Shown here: positions 17,353 to 25,823 of the stretch, one piece after another
How positions within the stretch are numbered: the first letter of the stretch is position 1
Layout: each line of letters starts with the position of its first letter
Origin: Pelagibacterium sp. 26DY04
Lineage (GTDB): Bacteria > Pseudomonadota > Alphaproteobacteria > Rhizobiales > Devosiaceae
Reading direction: 5' to 3'
Assembly: GCF_031202305.1 (NCBI RefSeq)
Contig: NZ_CP101731.1
Span: 186,001-250,000 of the forward strand
Length of the DNA stretch: 64,000 bases
Translations under genes and position numbers: made by a program
The notes under the pieces: generated by a model
Databases searched by the model: none
Seen by the model: only the letters and a program-made list of their open reading frames with translations
What the model was told of the DNA's origin: nothing

Positions 17353-17769
17353 ATGCCAGCGACTGCCAGCATGTACTCACAATCATTCTTCCACGGCACC
17401 AAGGCCGATCTGAAAACGGGAGACCTGATCGCCGTCGGCCATGTGTCCAACTTTCTCGAAGGCAAATCTCTGTCCTGGGTTTATTTCGCGGCCACGTTGG
17501 ATGCAGCGATTTGGGGTGCCGAGTTGGCGGTGGGCAATGGACCGGGGCGGATTTATGTCGTGGAGCCAACCGGGCCGATCGAGGACGACCCTAATCTCAC
17601 GGACAAGAAGTTCCCCGGCAACCCGACGCTGTCCTATCGCTCCCGCGATCCGCTGCGCGTTATTGCCGAAGCGACGAACTGGCAAGGGCACTCGGCTGAA
17701 CGGTTGCAGGAGATGAAGGACGGCCTTGCCCGATTGAAGGCGGAGGGTTCCGCCATCGTCATCGATTAA
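17353..17769 (+). CDS. arr: Rifampin ADP-ribosyltransferase
   Basis: 138 residues from the ATG at 17353 (AAAGGAG upstream; ATG 17371 is an alternative). The sequence is a textbook Arr: FFHGTKADLKTGDLI, YFAATLDAAIWGAELA, GRIYVVEPTGPIEDDPN, DKKFPGNPTLSYRSRDPLRV and WQGHS. Arr transfers ADP-ribose from NAD+ to the C23 hydroxyl of rifamycins, which inactivates them. It is a single gene with no mobile-element signature next to it, so it is likely a resident chromosomal copy. It is convergent with infB across a bidirectional terminator. Confidence 0.93.
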   Translation: MPATASMYSQSFFHGTKADLKTGDLIAVGHVSNFLEGKSLSWVYFAATLDAAIWGAELAVGNGPGRIYVVEPTGPIEDDPNLTDKKFPGNPTLSYRSRDPLRVIAEATNWQGHSAERLQEMKDGLARLKAEGSAIVID

Positions 17770-17815
17770 TGATGCGGGGCCGTGTGATCTGCAACGCCAA
17801 GCCCCTCCGGCCATG

Positions 17816-17847
17816 AAAAAGGCGCGGTGCCAAGCACCGCGCCTTTT
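17816..17847. terminator. Bidirectional terminator between arr and infB
   Basis: GGCGCGGTGC-CAA-GCACCGCGCC forms a perfect 10-bp stem flanked by AAAAA on the left and TTTT on the right. It can therefore end transcription from both sides. Confidence 0.85.
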
Positions 17848-17871
17848 GCAGTCTATCTCCGGCCGCAGGGT

Positions 17872-20490
17872 TTACAGCGAGCGCTGCACCTTCTCGACGC
17901 GGTAGCATTCGATGACATCGCCCACGCGCATGTCCTCGTACTTCTCGAAGGCCATGCCGCATTCCTGGCCGGCCTGCACTTCCTTGACCTCGTCCTTGAA
18001 GCGCTTGAGCGTCGAAAGCCTGCCTTCGTGGATCACGACGTTGTCGCGGATCAGGCGCACGCCGGCGCCGCGTTCCACCATGCCGTCGGTGACCCGGCAG
18101 CCCGCGACCTTGCCCACCTTGGAGATGTTGAACACTTCCAGGATCTCGGCATTGCCGATGAAGGTCTCGCGCACTTCCGGAGCGAGCATGCCGCTCATCA
18201 CGCCCTTAACGTCGTCGATAAGGTCGTAGATGATGTTGTAGTAGCGGATCTCGATGCCTTCGCGATTGGCCAGTTCGGCGGCCTGCTTGTTGGCACGCAC
18301 GTTAAAGCCGATGATCACGGCGTTGGAGGCCGTGGCCAGCGTCACGTCGGATTCGGTGATCCCGCCCACGCCCGAATAAAGGATCTGGGCAGAGACCTCG
18401 TCGGTCGAGAGCTTGTTCAGCGCAGTGACGATCGCTTCGACCGAGCCCTGCACGTCGCCCTTGATGAGCAGCGGGAACTTGGCGATGCCCGAGGCCTTGA
18501 GCTGGTTCATCATCTGCTCGAGGCTGGTGGCGCCGCCGCCTGCCGTCTTTTCGCGGATGACGCGCTGGCGGTATTCGGTGACCTCGCGGGCCCGCGCCTC
18601 GTTCTCGACCACCGCAAAGCGGTCGCCGGCATCGGGGACGCCCGAAAAGCCCAGCACTTCGACCGGAGTCGAGGGGCTGGCCGACTTCACCTGGGCACCC
18701 TTGTCGTCGATCAGCGCGCGGACCTTGGCCCATTCGGTGCCGGCCACAACGATATCGCCAACCGAAAGCGTGCCGCGCTGGACGAGCATGGTCGCCACCG
18801 CGCCACGGCCCTTGTCGAGCTTGCTTTCGATCACCAGGCCTTCGGCGCGGCCCTTTTCGGGTGCCTTGAGTTCGAGCACTTCGGACTGCAGCAAAATCGC
18901 TTCGAGCAACCCGTCGAGATTGGTCTTTTTGAGCGCGGACACCTCGACGTCGAGCACTTCACCGCCCATCGATTCCACGAATACCTCGTGCTGGAGCAGT
19001 TCGGTGCGCACGCGGTTGGGGTCGGCGCCGGGCTTGTCGATCTTGTTGACCGCAACGATGATCGGAACGCCTGCCGCCTTGGCGTGCTTGATCGATTCGA
19101 TCGTCTGGGGCATCACGCCGTCATCGGCGGCTACCACCAGAATGGCGATGTCGGTCGCCTGGGCGCCGCGGGCGCGCATGGCGGTAAACGCCTCGTGGCC
19201 GGGGGTGTCGAGGAAGGTGATCTTCTGTCCGTCCTTTTCCACCTGATAGGCGCCGATGTGCTGGGTGATGCCACCCGCTTCGGTGGAGACCACATTGGCC
19301 TCACGGATCGCATCGAGCAGCGAGGTCTTGCCGTGGTCGACGTGCCCCATGATGGTCACGACCGGCGGCCGCCCGACCAGATCGCCGGCTTCGTCGTTCG
19401 TGACGTCGTCGAACAGACCCTCTTCCACATCGCTTTCGGCGACGCGCTTGACGGTATGGCCCAGCTCGGTGGCGATCAGTTCAGCGGTATCGGCATCGAT
19501 CACGTCGTTGATCTTGGCCATTTGGCCCTGGGCCATGAGCAGCTTGATCACGTCGACGGCACGTTCGGCCATGCGGTTGGCAAGCTCGCCCACCGTGATG
19601 GCTTCCGGAATCGTCACTTCGCGCGAAAGCTTGGGCTGGGCCACCTTGGTGTTGCGGCCCATCTTCTTGTTCTGGCGCCGGCGCATGGCCGCGAGCGAGG
19701 GCCCGCGCTGGTCATTGTCGTCGAGCGCCGAATTGACGTTGAGCCGGCCGCGCGAGCTGCCGTCATTGCCCCGGCGGGCCGGGGTCGCACCCGGACGCGG
19801 AGCGGCGTTGCGCTTGGCGCGTTCGAGTTCGTCGCGGTCAACCAGCGCCTTGGGCGCGGGGGCGGCGCGACGGCGCACGCGATCGTCCTCGCCTTCGCCC
19901 GGAGGCGGCGGCGGGGGCATATCGGGCTGTGCGGCGCGCGGGCTCGGCTTGGCCTGCGGCTTGGGCCGGGCCTGGCCGGCCTTGACCGGCACGATCTCGG
20001 CGAGCTCGTCATTGGCCGCAGCCTCGGCCTTGGCGGCCTCCGCTTCGGCGGCGCGGCGTTCTGCTTCCTCGCGCTCGGCCTTGCGGCGGGCGTCGATCTC
20101 GGCGAGGCGCTGGGCCTCCTGTTCGGCCTTGATGCGGTCTTCCTCGGCGCGCGCGGCGGCTTCACGCAGGGCGCGTTCGCGGGCCTGGTTCTCGCTTTGG
20201 GTCAGGCTTGCCGAATTGGTCGGGTTCTGGCGCGGGCTGCCCGATTGCGGGCGTCCGCCAGGCCGCTGTCCCGATTGCGGACGGCCGCCGCCACCTGAAG
20301 GTGCGCCACCGCCCGACTGCTGAGGCGCGCCCGAACCCGGGCCGCCCAGGCGCCGCGTGCGCTTTTCAACAACCACCGTGCGTGAGGACCGCGACATGCC
20401 GGGACGAGCGCCGAGATTGGGCGCGCCCTTGAGGGTCAGGGTCTTCTTGCCCGAACCCGAATTGTCGCTGGTCTTGTCCTTGTCGGTCAT
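17872..20490 (-). CDS. infB: Translation initiation factor IF-2
   Basis: 872 residues. The N-terminal 280 residues hold a low-complexity Gly/Pro/Ser/Arg region, an Ala/Glu/Arg helix (about 100-160) and a Pro-rich segment, as usual in alphaproteobacterial IF-2. The GTPase domain starts with GHVDHGKTS at 382-390, followed by DTPGHEAF and [10 protein letters not shown]-terminal domains with ECG and [10 protein letters not shown] follow. IF-2 brings fMet-tRNA to the 30S subunit. It is the last gene of the rimP-nusA-ylxR-infB operon and overlaps ylxR by 4 bp. Confidence 0.98.
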   Translation of the reverse strand: MTDKDKTSDNSGSGKKTLTLKGAPNLGARPGMSRSSRTVVVEKRTRRLGGPGSGAPQQSGGGAPSGGGGRPQSGQRPGGRPQSGSPRQNPTNSASLTQSENQARERALREAAARAEEDRIKAEQEAQRLAEIDARRKAEREEAERRAAEAEAAKAEAAANDELAEIVPVKAGQARPKPQAKPSPRAAQPDMPPPPPPGEGEDDRVRRRAAPAPKALVDRDELERAKRNAAPRPGATPARRGNDGSSRGRLNVNSALDDNDQRGPSLAAMRRRQNKKMGRNTKVAQPKLSREVTIPEAITVGELANRMAERAVDVIKLLMAQGQMAKINDVIDADTAELIATELGHTVKRVAESDVEEGLFDDVTNDEAGDLVGRPPVVTIMGHVDHGKTSLLDAIREANVVSTEAGGITQHIGAYQVEKDGQKITFLDTPGHEAFTAMRARGAQATDIAILVVAADDGVMPQTIESIKHAKAAGVPIIVAVNKIDKPGADPNRVRTELLQHEVFVESMGGEVLDVEVSALKKTNLDGLLEAILLQSEVLELKAPEKGRAEGLVIESKLDKGRGAVATMLVQRGTLSVGDIVVAGTEWAKVRALIDDKGAQVKSASPSTPVEVLGFSGVPDAGDRFAVVENEARAREVTEYRQRVIREKTAGGGATSLEQMMNQLKASGIAKFPLLIKGDVQGSVEAIVTALNKLSTDEVSAQILYSGVGGITESDVTLATASNAVIIGFNVRANKQAAELANREGIEIRYYNIIYDLIDDVKGVMSGMLAPEVRETFIGNAEILEVFNISKVGKVAGCRVTDGMVERGAGVRLIRDNVVIHEGRLSTLKRFKDEVKEVQAGQECGMAFEKYEDMRVGDVIECYRVEKVQRSL

Positions 20491-21104
20491 ATGGTGCCGT
20501 CTTCTTCTCTGTCTGTGGCGATGTAGAGAGCGAGCCGGTTTGCCCGCTCAATCGCCGAATTTGCTGCCGCGCCGGGAGTCAGCGCAGCGTGTATCACATT
20601 TTCGAGCCCCAATGCCAAACCCAATTGGGCCGACGAAAGAGATTCGATATGGGCCAACGTCTCGGCGTTTCCCCCGCGCCGCGCCGATTGCAGCATCTTG
20701 CGGCGCCCGTCCGGGGCGGCATCGCTTGCCGTTATCAGCGCCGCTGCGCGCCCCGCCTCCAAAAGGCCCGCGACCTTGGCTGCGCCCGTTGCCAGTGCAC
20801 CGGCCTTGCGCGCCAGGCCCAGCGCGCCCGCGAGGCGCTGTTCTAACCGCGTCCGCACCTGCTGTGCAAGGTCGGGCGGCACCGTGACGTTTTCCTTGAG
20901 GCTGCGCGCGAAAACCTTTTTGCGCACCGCCTCGGCAACAGCGTCGGAGGAAAGGGTGATCCAGACCCCGCGTCCGGGGGCCTTGGAATCGACATCGGGC
21001 GCCAGCACCCCGTCAGGGGAAACCGCGAAACGGATGAGCGCTGCGGCGGGCTTTTCCTCCCGCGTCAAAGCGCACAGTCTTGTTACATCCTTTTCGCGGC
21101 CCAA
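20487..21104 (-). CDS. ylxR: YlxR/DUF448 RNA-binding protein with L7Ae-like C-terminus
   Basis: 205 residues from a TTG at 21104 that has AGGA 8 nt upstream; no ATG is available. The YlxR part (about 5-85) has [16 protein letters not shown] and GRGVWITLS. An L7Ae/L30e-like domain follows (about 100-190, [43 protein letters not shown]). This two-domain form is usual in Rhizobiales. It lies between nusA and infB as in most bacteria; YlxR has been linked to RNase P and transcription control in other organisms. The stop overlaps the infB start (ATGA-type). Confidence 0.93.
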   Translation of the reverse strand: MGREKDVTRLCALTREEKPAAALIRFAVSPDGVLAPDVDSKAPGRGVWITLSSDAVAEAVRKKVFARSLKENVTVPPDLAQQVRTRLEQRLAGALGLARKAGALATGAAKVAGLLEAGRAAALITASDAAPDGRRKMLQSARRGGNAETLAHIESLSSAQLGLALGLENVIHAALTPGAAANSAIERANRLALYIATDREEDGTI

Positions 21105-21178
21105 TTGCGGCGTCCTATCCTTTCCCCGCGTTTCCGGCAGCGGCGGGCCCCGCCCTGCCGAAAACGCCGATTGCCTTT

Positions 21179-22795
21179 TTACTCGGCGGCTCCGCCCTCG
21201 GCGTAAGCCTCCTCGCTTTCTTGTGCAGCTTCGGCCTGCGGCAGGTCCTCTTCGGAGATCCAGCCGGCCTTCAAACGCGCCGCCATGATCATGTCCTCGG
21301 CTTCCTCGCGCGAAAGCGGGAAGGCCGAAAGCGTGCCGTCATAGCGCTTGGTCTCGCCATCCTTGCGCTCGGACCAGCCGATCAGATCGTCGGCGACACA
21401 GCCGGCGAAATCCTCGACCGTCTTGATGTCGTCCTTGCCGAGCGCCACCAGCATGGCGGCCGAGAGCCCCGGAATGTCGTAGAGCGCGTCTTCGACACCG
21501 AGCTTTTGCCGCTCCTCGTCCAGCTCGCGCTCCTGGGCATCGAGGAATTCGGTAGCGCGGTTCTGGATTTCGCCCGCGGTTTCCTCGTCGAACCCGCCGA
21601 TCGAGGCGATTTCGGCCAGATCGACATAGGCAAGTTCCTCGATCGAGGAGAAGCCTTCGGACGCCAGAAGCTGGGCGACCATCTCGTCCACATCGAGCGC
21701 TTCCATGAACAGGGCCGTACGCTCGGTGAATTCCTTCTGGCGGCGTTCGGATTCTTCCTGTTCGGTCAGGATGTCGATGTCCCAGCCGATGAGCTGGGAC
21801 GCCAGGCGCACATTCTGTCCGCGGCGGCCGATGGCGAGCGAGAGCTGCTCGTCGGGCACCACCACCTCGATGCGCTCGGCCTGCTCGTCGAGCACCACCT
21901 TGGCGACATCGGCGGGCTGGAGCGCGGAGACGACCAGATCCGCTATATTGTTCGTCCAGGGGATAATATCAATCTTTTCGCCCTGCAATTCTCCCACGAC
22001 CGCCTGAACGCGGCTGCCGCGCATACCCACGCACGCGCCGACCGGATCGATCGAGGAATCGGACGAGGTCACCGCGATCTTGGCGCGCGAGCCCGGATCG
22101 CGGGCGATCGAGCGGATGGTGATGATGCCATCGTAGATTTCCGGCACTTCCTGGGCAAAGAGCTTGGCCATGAACTGGGGATGGGTGCGCGAGAGGAAAA
22201 TCTGCGGACCCCGCTGCTCGCGGCGCACATCGTAGATATAGGCGCGCACGCGGTCACCATAGCGGAACTGCTCGCGCGGGATCAATTCGTCACGGCGGAT
22301 GATGGCTTCGCCACGGCCCAGATCGACGATCACATTGCCGTATTCGACGCGCTTGACCGAGCCGTTGATGATCTCGCCCACGCGATCGGAATATTCCTCG
22401 TACATCCGGTCGCGCTCGGCATCGCGCACTTTCTGGACGATCACCTGCTTGGCCGACTGCGCCGCGATACGCCCGAATTCGATCGGGGGGAGCGGTTCGG
22501 TCACATAGTCGCCGAGCTTGGCGGCCGAATTCTTGCCCTGGGCTTCCTTCAAGGAAATCTGCCGGCCATATTCCTCGACGCGCTCGACGACTTCGAGCAG
22601 GCGCCAGAGGCGGAGTTCGCCGGTGCGCGGATTGATCTCGGCCTTGACCTCGGTCTCGGCGCCGTAGCGGGCCTTGGCAGCGCGCTGGATGGCCTCTTCC
22701 ATGGCTTCGATCACGATCATGCGGTCGATCGACTTTTCGCGCGCCACCGCATCGGCGATCTGCAAAAGTTCCAACCTGTTCGCTGAAACGGCCAT
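21179..22795 (-). CDS. nusA: Transcription termination/antitermination factor NusA
   Basis: 538 residues from the ATG at 22795 (AGGAG 10 nt upstream, 5 bp after rimP). Domain order: N-terminal RNA-polymerase-binding domain (1-125), S1 domain (about 130-200, GEIINGSVKRVEYGNVIVDLG), two KH domains (about 205-345, GACVGMRGSRVQAVV and LAIGRRGQNVRLASQL), and C-terminal helix-hairpin-helix acidic repeats (about 365-500). NusA controls pausing, termination and rRNA antitermination. Position after rimP is canonical. Confidence 0.98.
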   Translation of the reverse strand: MAVSANRLELLQIADAVAREKSIDRMIVIEAMEEAIQRAAKARYGAETEVKAEINPRTGELRLWRLLEVVERVEEYGRQISLKEAQGKNSAAKLGDYVTEPLPPIEFGRIAAQSAKQVIVQKVRDAERDRMYEEYSDRVGEIINGSVKRVEYGNVIVDLGRGEAIIRRDELIPREQFRYGDRVRAYIYDVRREQRGPQIFLSRTHPQFMAKLFAQEVPEIYDGIITIRSIARDPGSRAKIAVTSSDSSIDPVGACVGMRGSRVQAVVGELQGEKIDIIPWTNNIADLVVSALQPADVAKVVLDEQAERIEVVVPDEQLSLAIGRRGQNVRLASQLIGWDIDILTEQEESERRQKEFTERTALFMEALDVDEMVAQLLASEGFSSIEELAYVDLAEIASIGGFDEETAGEIQNRATEFLDAQERELDEERQKLGVEDALYDIPGLSAAMLVALGKDDIKTVEDFAGCVADDLIGWSERKDGETKRYDGTLSAFPLSREEAEDMIMAARLKAGWISEEDLPQAEAAQESEEAYAEGGAAE

Positions 22796-22800
22796 TTCGA

Positions 22801-23433
22801 TCAATTCTCCTGATTTCGCTCGTCGGCGGCTTCGCCGTCGGTTTCGTCGGTAATGATGGTTTCGATGTCCTGGTCGGACTCGTCGTAATCGGGGTCTTCG
22901 TCCTGGCGCTTCTTGGCCTCGTCGAGCAGCTTGTCGGTCATGACCAGCTTGGCATCGGCCAGAAGGTTCAGCGGCAGGGTGTGCACCGGATCGGTGCCGG
23001 CCGGCGCATCGGGCAGCCGGATCGAAAACGTATCGTCATCAGCCCCCACGATCTCGCCGCGAAAGCGCTTGCGCCCATCGACCATATCGGCAAGCTCGAT
23101 CCTGGCTTCATGGCCGGCCCAGGCCTGGAAATCGCGGGCCCTCACCAGCGGCCGGTCGACGCCGGGAGAGGAGATCTCCAGGTGGTATTCGCGATCGATG
23201 GGATCTTCGAGATCGAGGACCGGATTGAGGTCGTTGTGAAGCTTTTCGCAATCCTCGATGGTAAAGCGCCCGCTCTCGTCTTCGGCCATGATCTGCAGCG
23301 TTATGCCGTTGTCCTGGGTCAGGCGGACACGAACCAGGTCATACCCGAGAGATTCGGCCACCGGTTCGACGATCGCGGCGATGCGCTGTTCAAGCGCGGA
23401 TTCGCGGACGTAGCGTTTGGTGTTAGTCGTCAT
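22801..23433 (-). CDS. rimP: Ribosome maturation factor RimP
   Basis: 210 residues. The RimP core is at 15-175 (VEPVAESLGYDLVRVRL, DCEKLHNDLNPVLDLEDPI, YHLEISSPGVDRPL). A C-terminal extension of about 35 acidic residues (rich in Asp/Glu) is longer than in E. coli. RimP is needed for 30S subunit maturation. It is the first gene of the nusA-infB operon; the upstream 97 bp hold a trmB terminator and probably the operon promoter. Confidence 0.96.
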   Translation of the reverse strand: MTTNTKRYVRESALEQRIAAIVEPVAESLGYDLVRVRLTQDNGITLQIMAEDESGRFTIEDCEKLHNDLNPVLDLEDPIDREYHLEISSPGVDRPLVRARDFQAWAGHEARIELADMVDGRKRFRGEIVGADDDTFSIRLPDAPAGTDPVHTLPLNLLADAKLVMTDKLLDEAKKRQDEDPDYDESDQDIETIITDETDGEAADERNQEN

Positions 23434-23454
23434 TGTTTCCCTGATGCGGGTAAT

Positions 23455-23486
23455 AAAAAAGAGCGGGGCCGGTCGGCACCCACTCT
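23455..23486 (-). terminator. Terminator between trmB and rimP
   Basis: On the minus strand, AGAGTGGGTGCC pairs with GGCCCCGCTCT (one bulge, one G-T pair) around a GACC loop and is followed by TTTTTT. It separates trmB from the rimP operon. Confidence 0.75.
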
Positions 23487-23530
23487 CTCATTCGATCTGA
23501 GATTGTTGAGAACTATATAGCGCTCACGGC

Positions 23531-24232
23531 TCAGGAACGCAAGAACTCGAAATAAAAGCTCTTTTCCCGCCCCTGCCGGCGGGCCTTTTGTTCATATCGC
23601 GTCGCCTGCCAGCCGGGGTAGGGCTGATGCCAAGCGCCCGGCACTGCGGCCGACCAGACGAAGCCTTCCGATTTGAGGATATGGGCCAGCGTCCAATTGG
23701 CATAATCCTCGATATCGGTGGCAAACCGGAAGGTGCCGCCGGGCTTGAGCACACGGGCAAATTCGGCCAGCACCGGGAACTGGATCAGCCGGCGCTTGTG
23801 GTGGCGCGGCTTGGGCCAGGGGTCTGGATAGAGCACATAGAGGCAATCGAGGCAGGCGTCGGGCATCACGGCGAGCAGCTTGATAACGTCGTCGGGGAAC
23901 AGCGCGATATTTCCGATCCCCTCGATATCGATCGCCTCGAGCAGCTTGCCGATGCCGCCGGTGAACACCTCGCAGCCGATGAACCCATCATCGGGGTTTT
24001 CCCGCGCGATCCGCGCCAGATGCTCTCCGCCGCCATAGCCGATCTCGAGATGGATACGCTCGGCCCGCGGAAACAGCGCGAGGGGATCGACCGGCCGCGA
24101 AATGTCCACGGTCAACTCCGGCAGCAGGGTTTCGAACAGCGCCTGCTGGCCCTTGTGCAGCTTCTTGCCGGCGCGGCGGCCGAAAAAGGCGCGCGGTCCC
24201 TTGGGATCCTGCGGAATGAGTTTGATGGTCAT
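23531..24232 (-). CDS. trmB: tRNA (guanine-N7)-methyltransferase
   Basis: 233 residues from the ATG at 24232; a TTG 21 bp upstream is an alternative. The SAM-binding motif IHLEIGYGGGEHLARIA is present, followed by NPDDGFIGCEVF, the TrmB signature LYPDPWPKPRHHKRRLIQ and the C-terminal T-RYE-KA (WQATRYEQKARRQGR). It makes m7G46 in tRNA. It lies between metK and rimP in the same direction, with terminators on both sides, so it is transcribed separately. Confidence 0.96.
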   Translation of the reverse strand: MTIKLIPQDPKGPRAFFGRRAGKKLHKGQQALFETLLPELTVDISRPVDPLALFPRAERIHLEIGYGGGEHLARIARENPDDGFIGCEVFTGGIGKLLEAIDIEGIGNIALFPDDVIKLLAVMPDACLDCLYVLYPDPWPKPRHHKRRLIQFPVLAEFARVLKPGGTFRFATDIEDYANWTLAHILKSEGFVWSAAVPGAWHQPYPGWQATRYEQKARRQGREKSFYFEFLRS

Positions 24233-24241
24233 GTCACTCTT

Positions 24242-24279
24242 GAAAAAAGCCAAGCGCAGCGGCTCACCCCGCTGCGCTT
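24242..24279 (-). terminator. Terminator of metK
   Basis: On the minus strand, AGCGCAGCGG-GGTGAG-CCGCTGCGCT makes a 10-bp stem (24253-24278). A T-rich run TTTTTT follows after five bases (24243-24248). Confidence 0.7.
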
Positions 24280-24316
24280 TAGCGTCGGATGGCTCACGAT
24301 GGCAAGACCGAAAGGA

Positions 24317-25498
24317 TCAGGTCAGTTCCGCCCTGATCGCCTCGGCGAGGTCGGTGCGCTCCCAGGAGAACCCGCCATCCTCCTCGGGCGCGCGCCCGAA
24401 ATGGCCGTAAGCTGCCGTGCGTTCATAGATGGGTTTGTTGAGCCCCAGATGGGTGCGGATGCCGCGCGGGGAGAGGTCCATGACCTTCTGAAGCACCAGG
24501 CCGAGCTTGTCCTCGTCCACGGTGCCGGTGCCATAGGTATCGACAAAGATCGAAAGCGGCTTGGAGACGCCGATGGCATAGGAAAGCTGGATGACGCATT
24601 TTTCCGCCAGCCCCGCCGCCACCACGTTCTTGGCAAGATAGCGCGCCGCATAGGCCGCCGAGCGGTCGACCTTGGTGGGATCCTTGCCCGAAAACGCGCC
24701 GCCGCCATGGGGGGCCGCGCCGCCATAGGTATCCACGATGATCTTGCGGCCGGTCAGCCCCGCGTCCCCGTCCGGCCCGCCGATAACGAAAGCCCCGGTG
24801 GGATTGACGTAGAATTCGTCCTCGGGCGGCATCCAGCCCTCGGGCAGCACGTTCACCACGAACGGGCGCACCAGTTCGCGGATCTTGTCCTGAGACACGT
24901 CTTCATTGTGCTGGGTTGAGACGACGACGGCGGAGACGCCCACCGGCTTGCCGTTCTCGTATTTCAGCGTCACTTGGCTCTTGGCATCGGGACCGAATTC
25001 GGACACTTCGCCTGAATGGCGCGCCTCGGCCATGGTCTTCAAGATTTTATGGGCATAGAGCAGCGGCGCCGGCATCAATTCAGGCGTCTCGTTGACGGCA
25101 AAGCCGAACATGATGCCCTGGTCGCCGGCCCCCTCGTCCTTGTTGCCCGAAGCGTCCACGCCCTGGGCGATGTGAGCCGATTGCTCATGCACATGGCAGG
25201 AAAAATCGAGAGTCTTCCAGTGGAAACCCTCCTGCTCGTAGCCGATGCGCTTGACCACGCCGCGCGCCAGCTCTTCCATGCGACCGGCGTCGATGGAAGC
25301 CGGTCCGCGCACTTCGCCGGCGAGGACGATGCGGTTGGTGGTCGCCAGCGTTTCCACGGCGACGCGGGAATAGGGATCCTCGGCAAAGAACGCATCGACG
25401 ACGGCGTCGGACACCTGATCGCAGATCTTGTCGGGATGACCCTCGGAAACCGATTCCGAGGTGAAGAGATAGCTTGAACTGGCCACGTTAAACCTCAT
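24317..25498 (-). CDS. metK: S-adenosylmethionine synthetase
   Basis: 393 residues from the ATG at 25498; the open frame extends upstream but that part is not protein-like. Conserved stretches are [38 protein letters not shown] (the 'GAGDQGxxFGYA' signature) and [23 protein letters not shown]. The enzyme makes SAM from methionine and ATP. Upstream on the same strand lie two strong hairpins and a 20-bp palindrome, so the gene is probably controlled by SAM-cycle status. It is followed by its own terminator. Confidence 0.98.
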   Translation of the reverse strand: MRFNVASSSYLFTSESVSEGHPDKICDQVSDAVVDAFFAEDPYSRVAVETLATTNRIVLAGEVRGPASIDAGRMEELARGVVKRIGYEQEGFHWKTLDFSCHVHEQSAHIAQGVDASGNKDEGAGDQGIMFGFAVNETPELMPAPLLYAHKILKTMAEARHSGEVSEFGPDAKSQVTLKYENGKPVGVSAVVVSTQHNEDVSQDKIRELVRPFVVNVLPEGWMPPEDEFYVNPTGAFVIGGPDGDAGLTGRKIIVDTYGGAAPHGGGAFSGKDPTKVDRSAAYAARYLAKNVVAAGLAEKCVIQLSYAIGVSKPLSIFVDTYGTGTVDEDKLGLVLQKVMDLSPRGIRTHLGLNKPIYERTAAYGHFGRAPEEDGGFSWERTDLAEAIRAELT

Positions 25499-25512
25499 TT
25501 CAACTGGCGAGG

Positions 25513-25554
25513 GCGCACGCGGAAGTGCGCGTGTCAGGACACTATTCCTGACAC
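25513..25554 (-). promoter_or_regulatory. Two tandem hairpins in the metK leader
   Basis: GTGTCAGGA pairs with TCCTGACAC around six bases (25531-25554), and GCGCAC pairs with GTGCGC around six bases (25513-25530). Both lie in the presumed 5' leader, the second ending 14 bp before the metK start. They do not match the SAM-II, SAM-V or SAM/SAH riboswitch layouts that I can recall. Confidence 0.55.
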
Positions 25555-25599
25555 TTTCAGTCCCGCTTTTCGCAGGTCCGGGGACGGAAAGCAAGAGCG

Positions 25600-25619
25600 A
25601 TATAAAGAAAGCTTTATAT
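25600..25619. promoter_or_regulatory. Palindromic operator candidate upstream of metK
   Basis: ATATAAAG and CTTTATAT form a perfect 8+4+8 inverted repeat 101 bp upstream of metK. Alphaproteobacterial SAM-cycle genes are known to be controlled by ArsR-type repressors (SahR/SamR); this AT-rich palindrome in GC-rich DNA fits such an operator, but the exact consensus was not checked. Confidence 0.5.
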
Positions 25620-25660
25620 TGCGCTCGCCCCAGTCTTTCCCTGCCCTCTTCTTCCCGCCT

Positions 25661-25786
25661 CGTCGTCCTCGGGCTTGACCCGGGGACCCGCAACGCCTCC
25701 ACGTGCCTCAGCAGAAGTGCACCCACCAACCTCTCCCGCACCCCCTTGCGGCGTTGCGGATTGTCGGGTCAAGCCCGACAATGACG
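25661..25786. repeat. Two inverted REP-like palindromic units between metK and lnt
   Basis: A 36-bp unit (25661-25696) and an inverted 36-bp unit (25751-25786) share the core TCGGGCTTGACCCG and the end CCGCAACGC. Each folds as a hairpin with a CTTGA loop. The stem bases outside the core differ between copies but stay paired. This matches the palindromic intergenic repeats common in Rhizobiales. The 325-bp gap 25499-25823 also holds the metK leader and no gene. Confidence 0.75.
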
Positions 25787-25823
25787 ACCGGAGAGTGGAG
25801 CCAGACAATTGGCCCTTCCTCCC

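Noticed and set aside
17827..20298. Plus-strand frame of 823 codons opposite infB
   Set aside because: infB is unambiguous on the minus strand; the plus frame is a composition artefact.
25499..25620. Known SAM riboswitch class upstream of metK
   Set aside because: The two hairpins and their loops do not follow the SAM-II, SAM-V or SAM/SAH core sequences as I remember them; kept as an unassigned structured leader.
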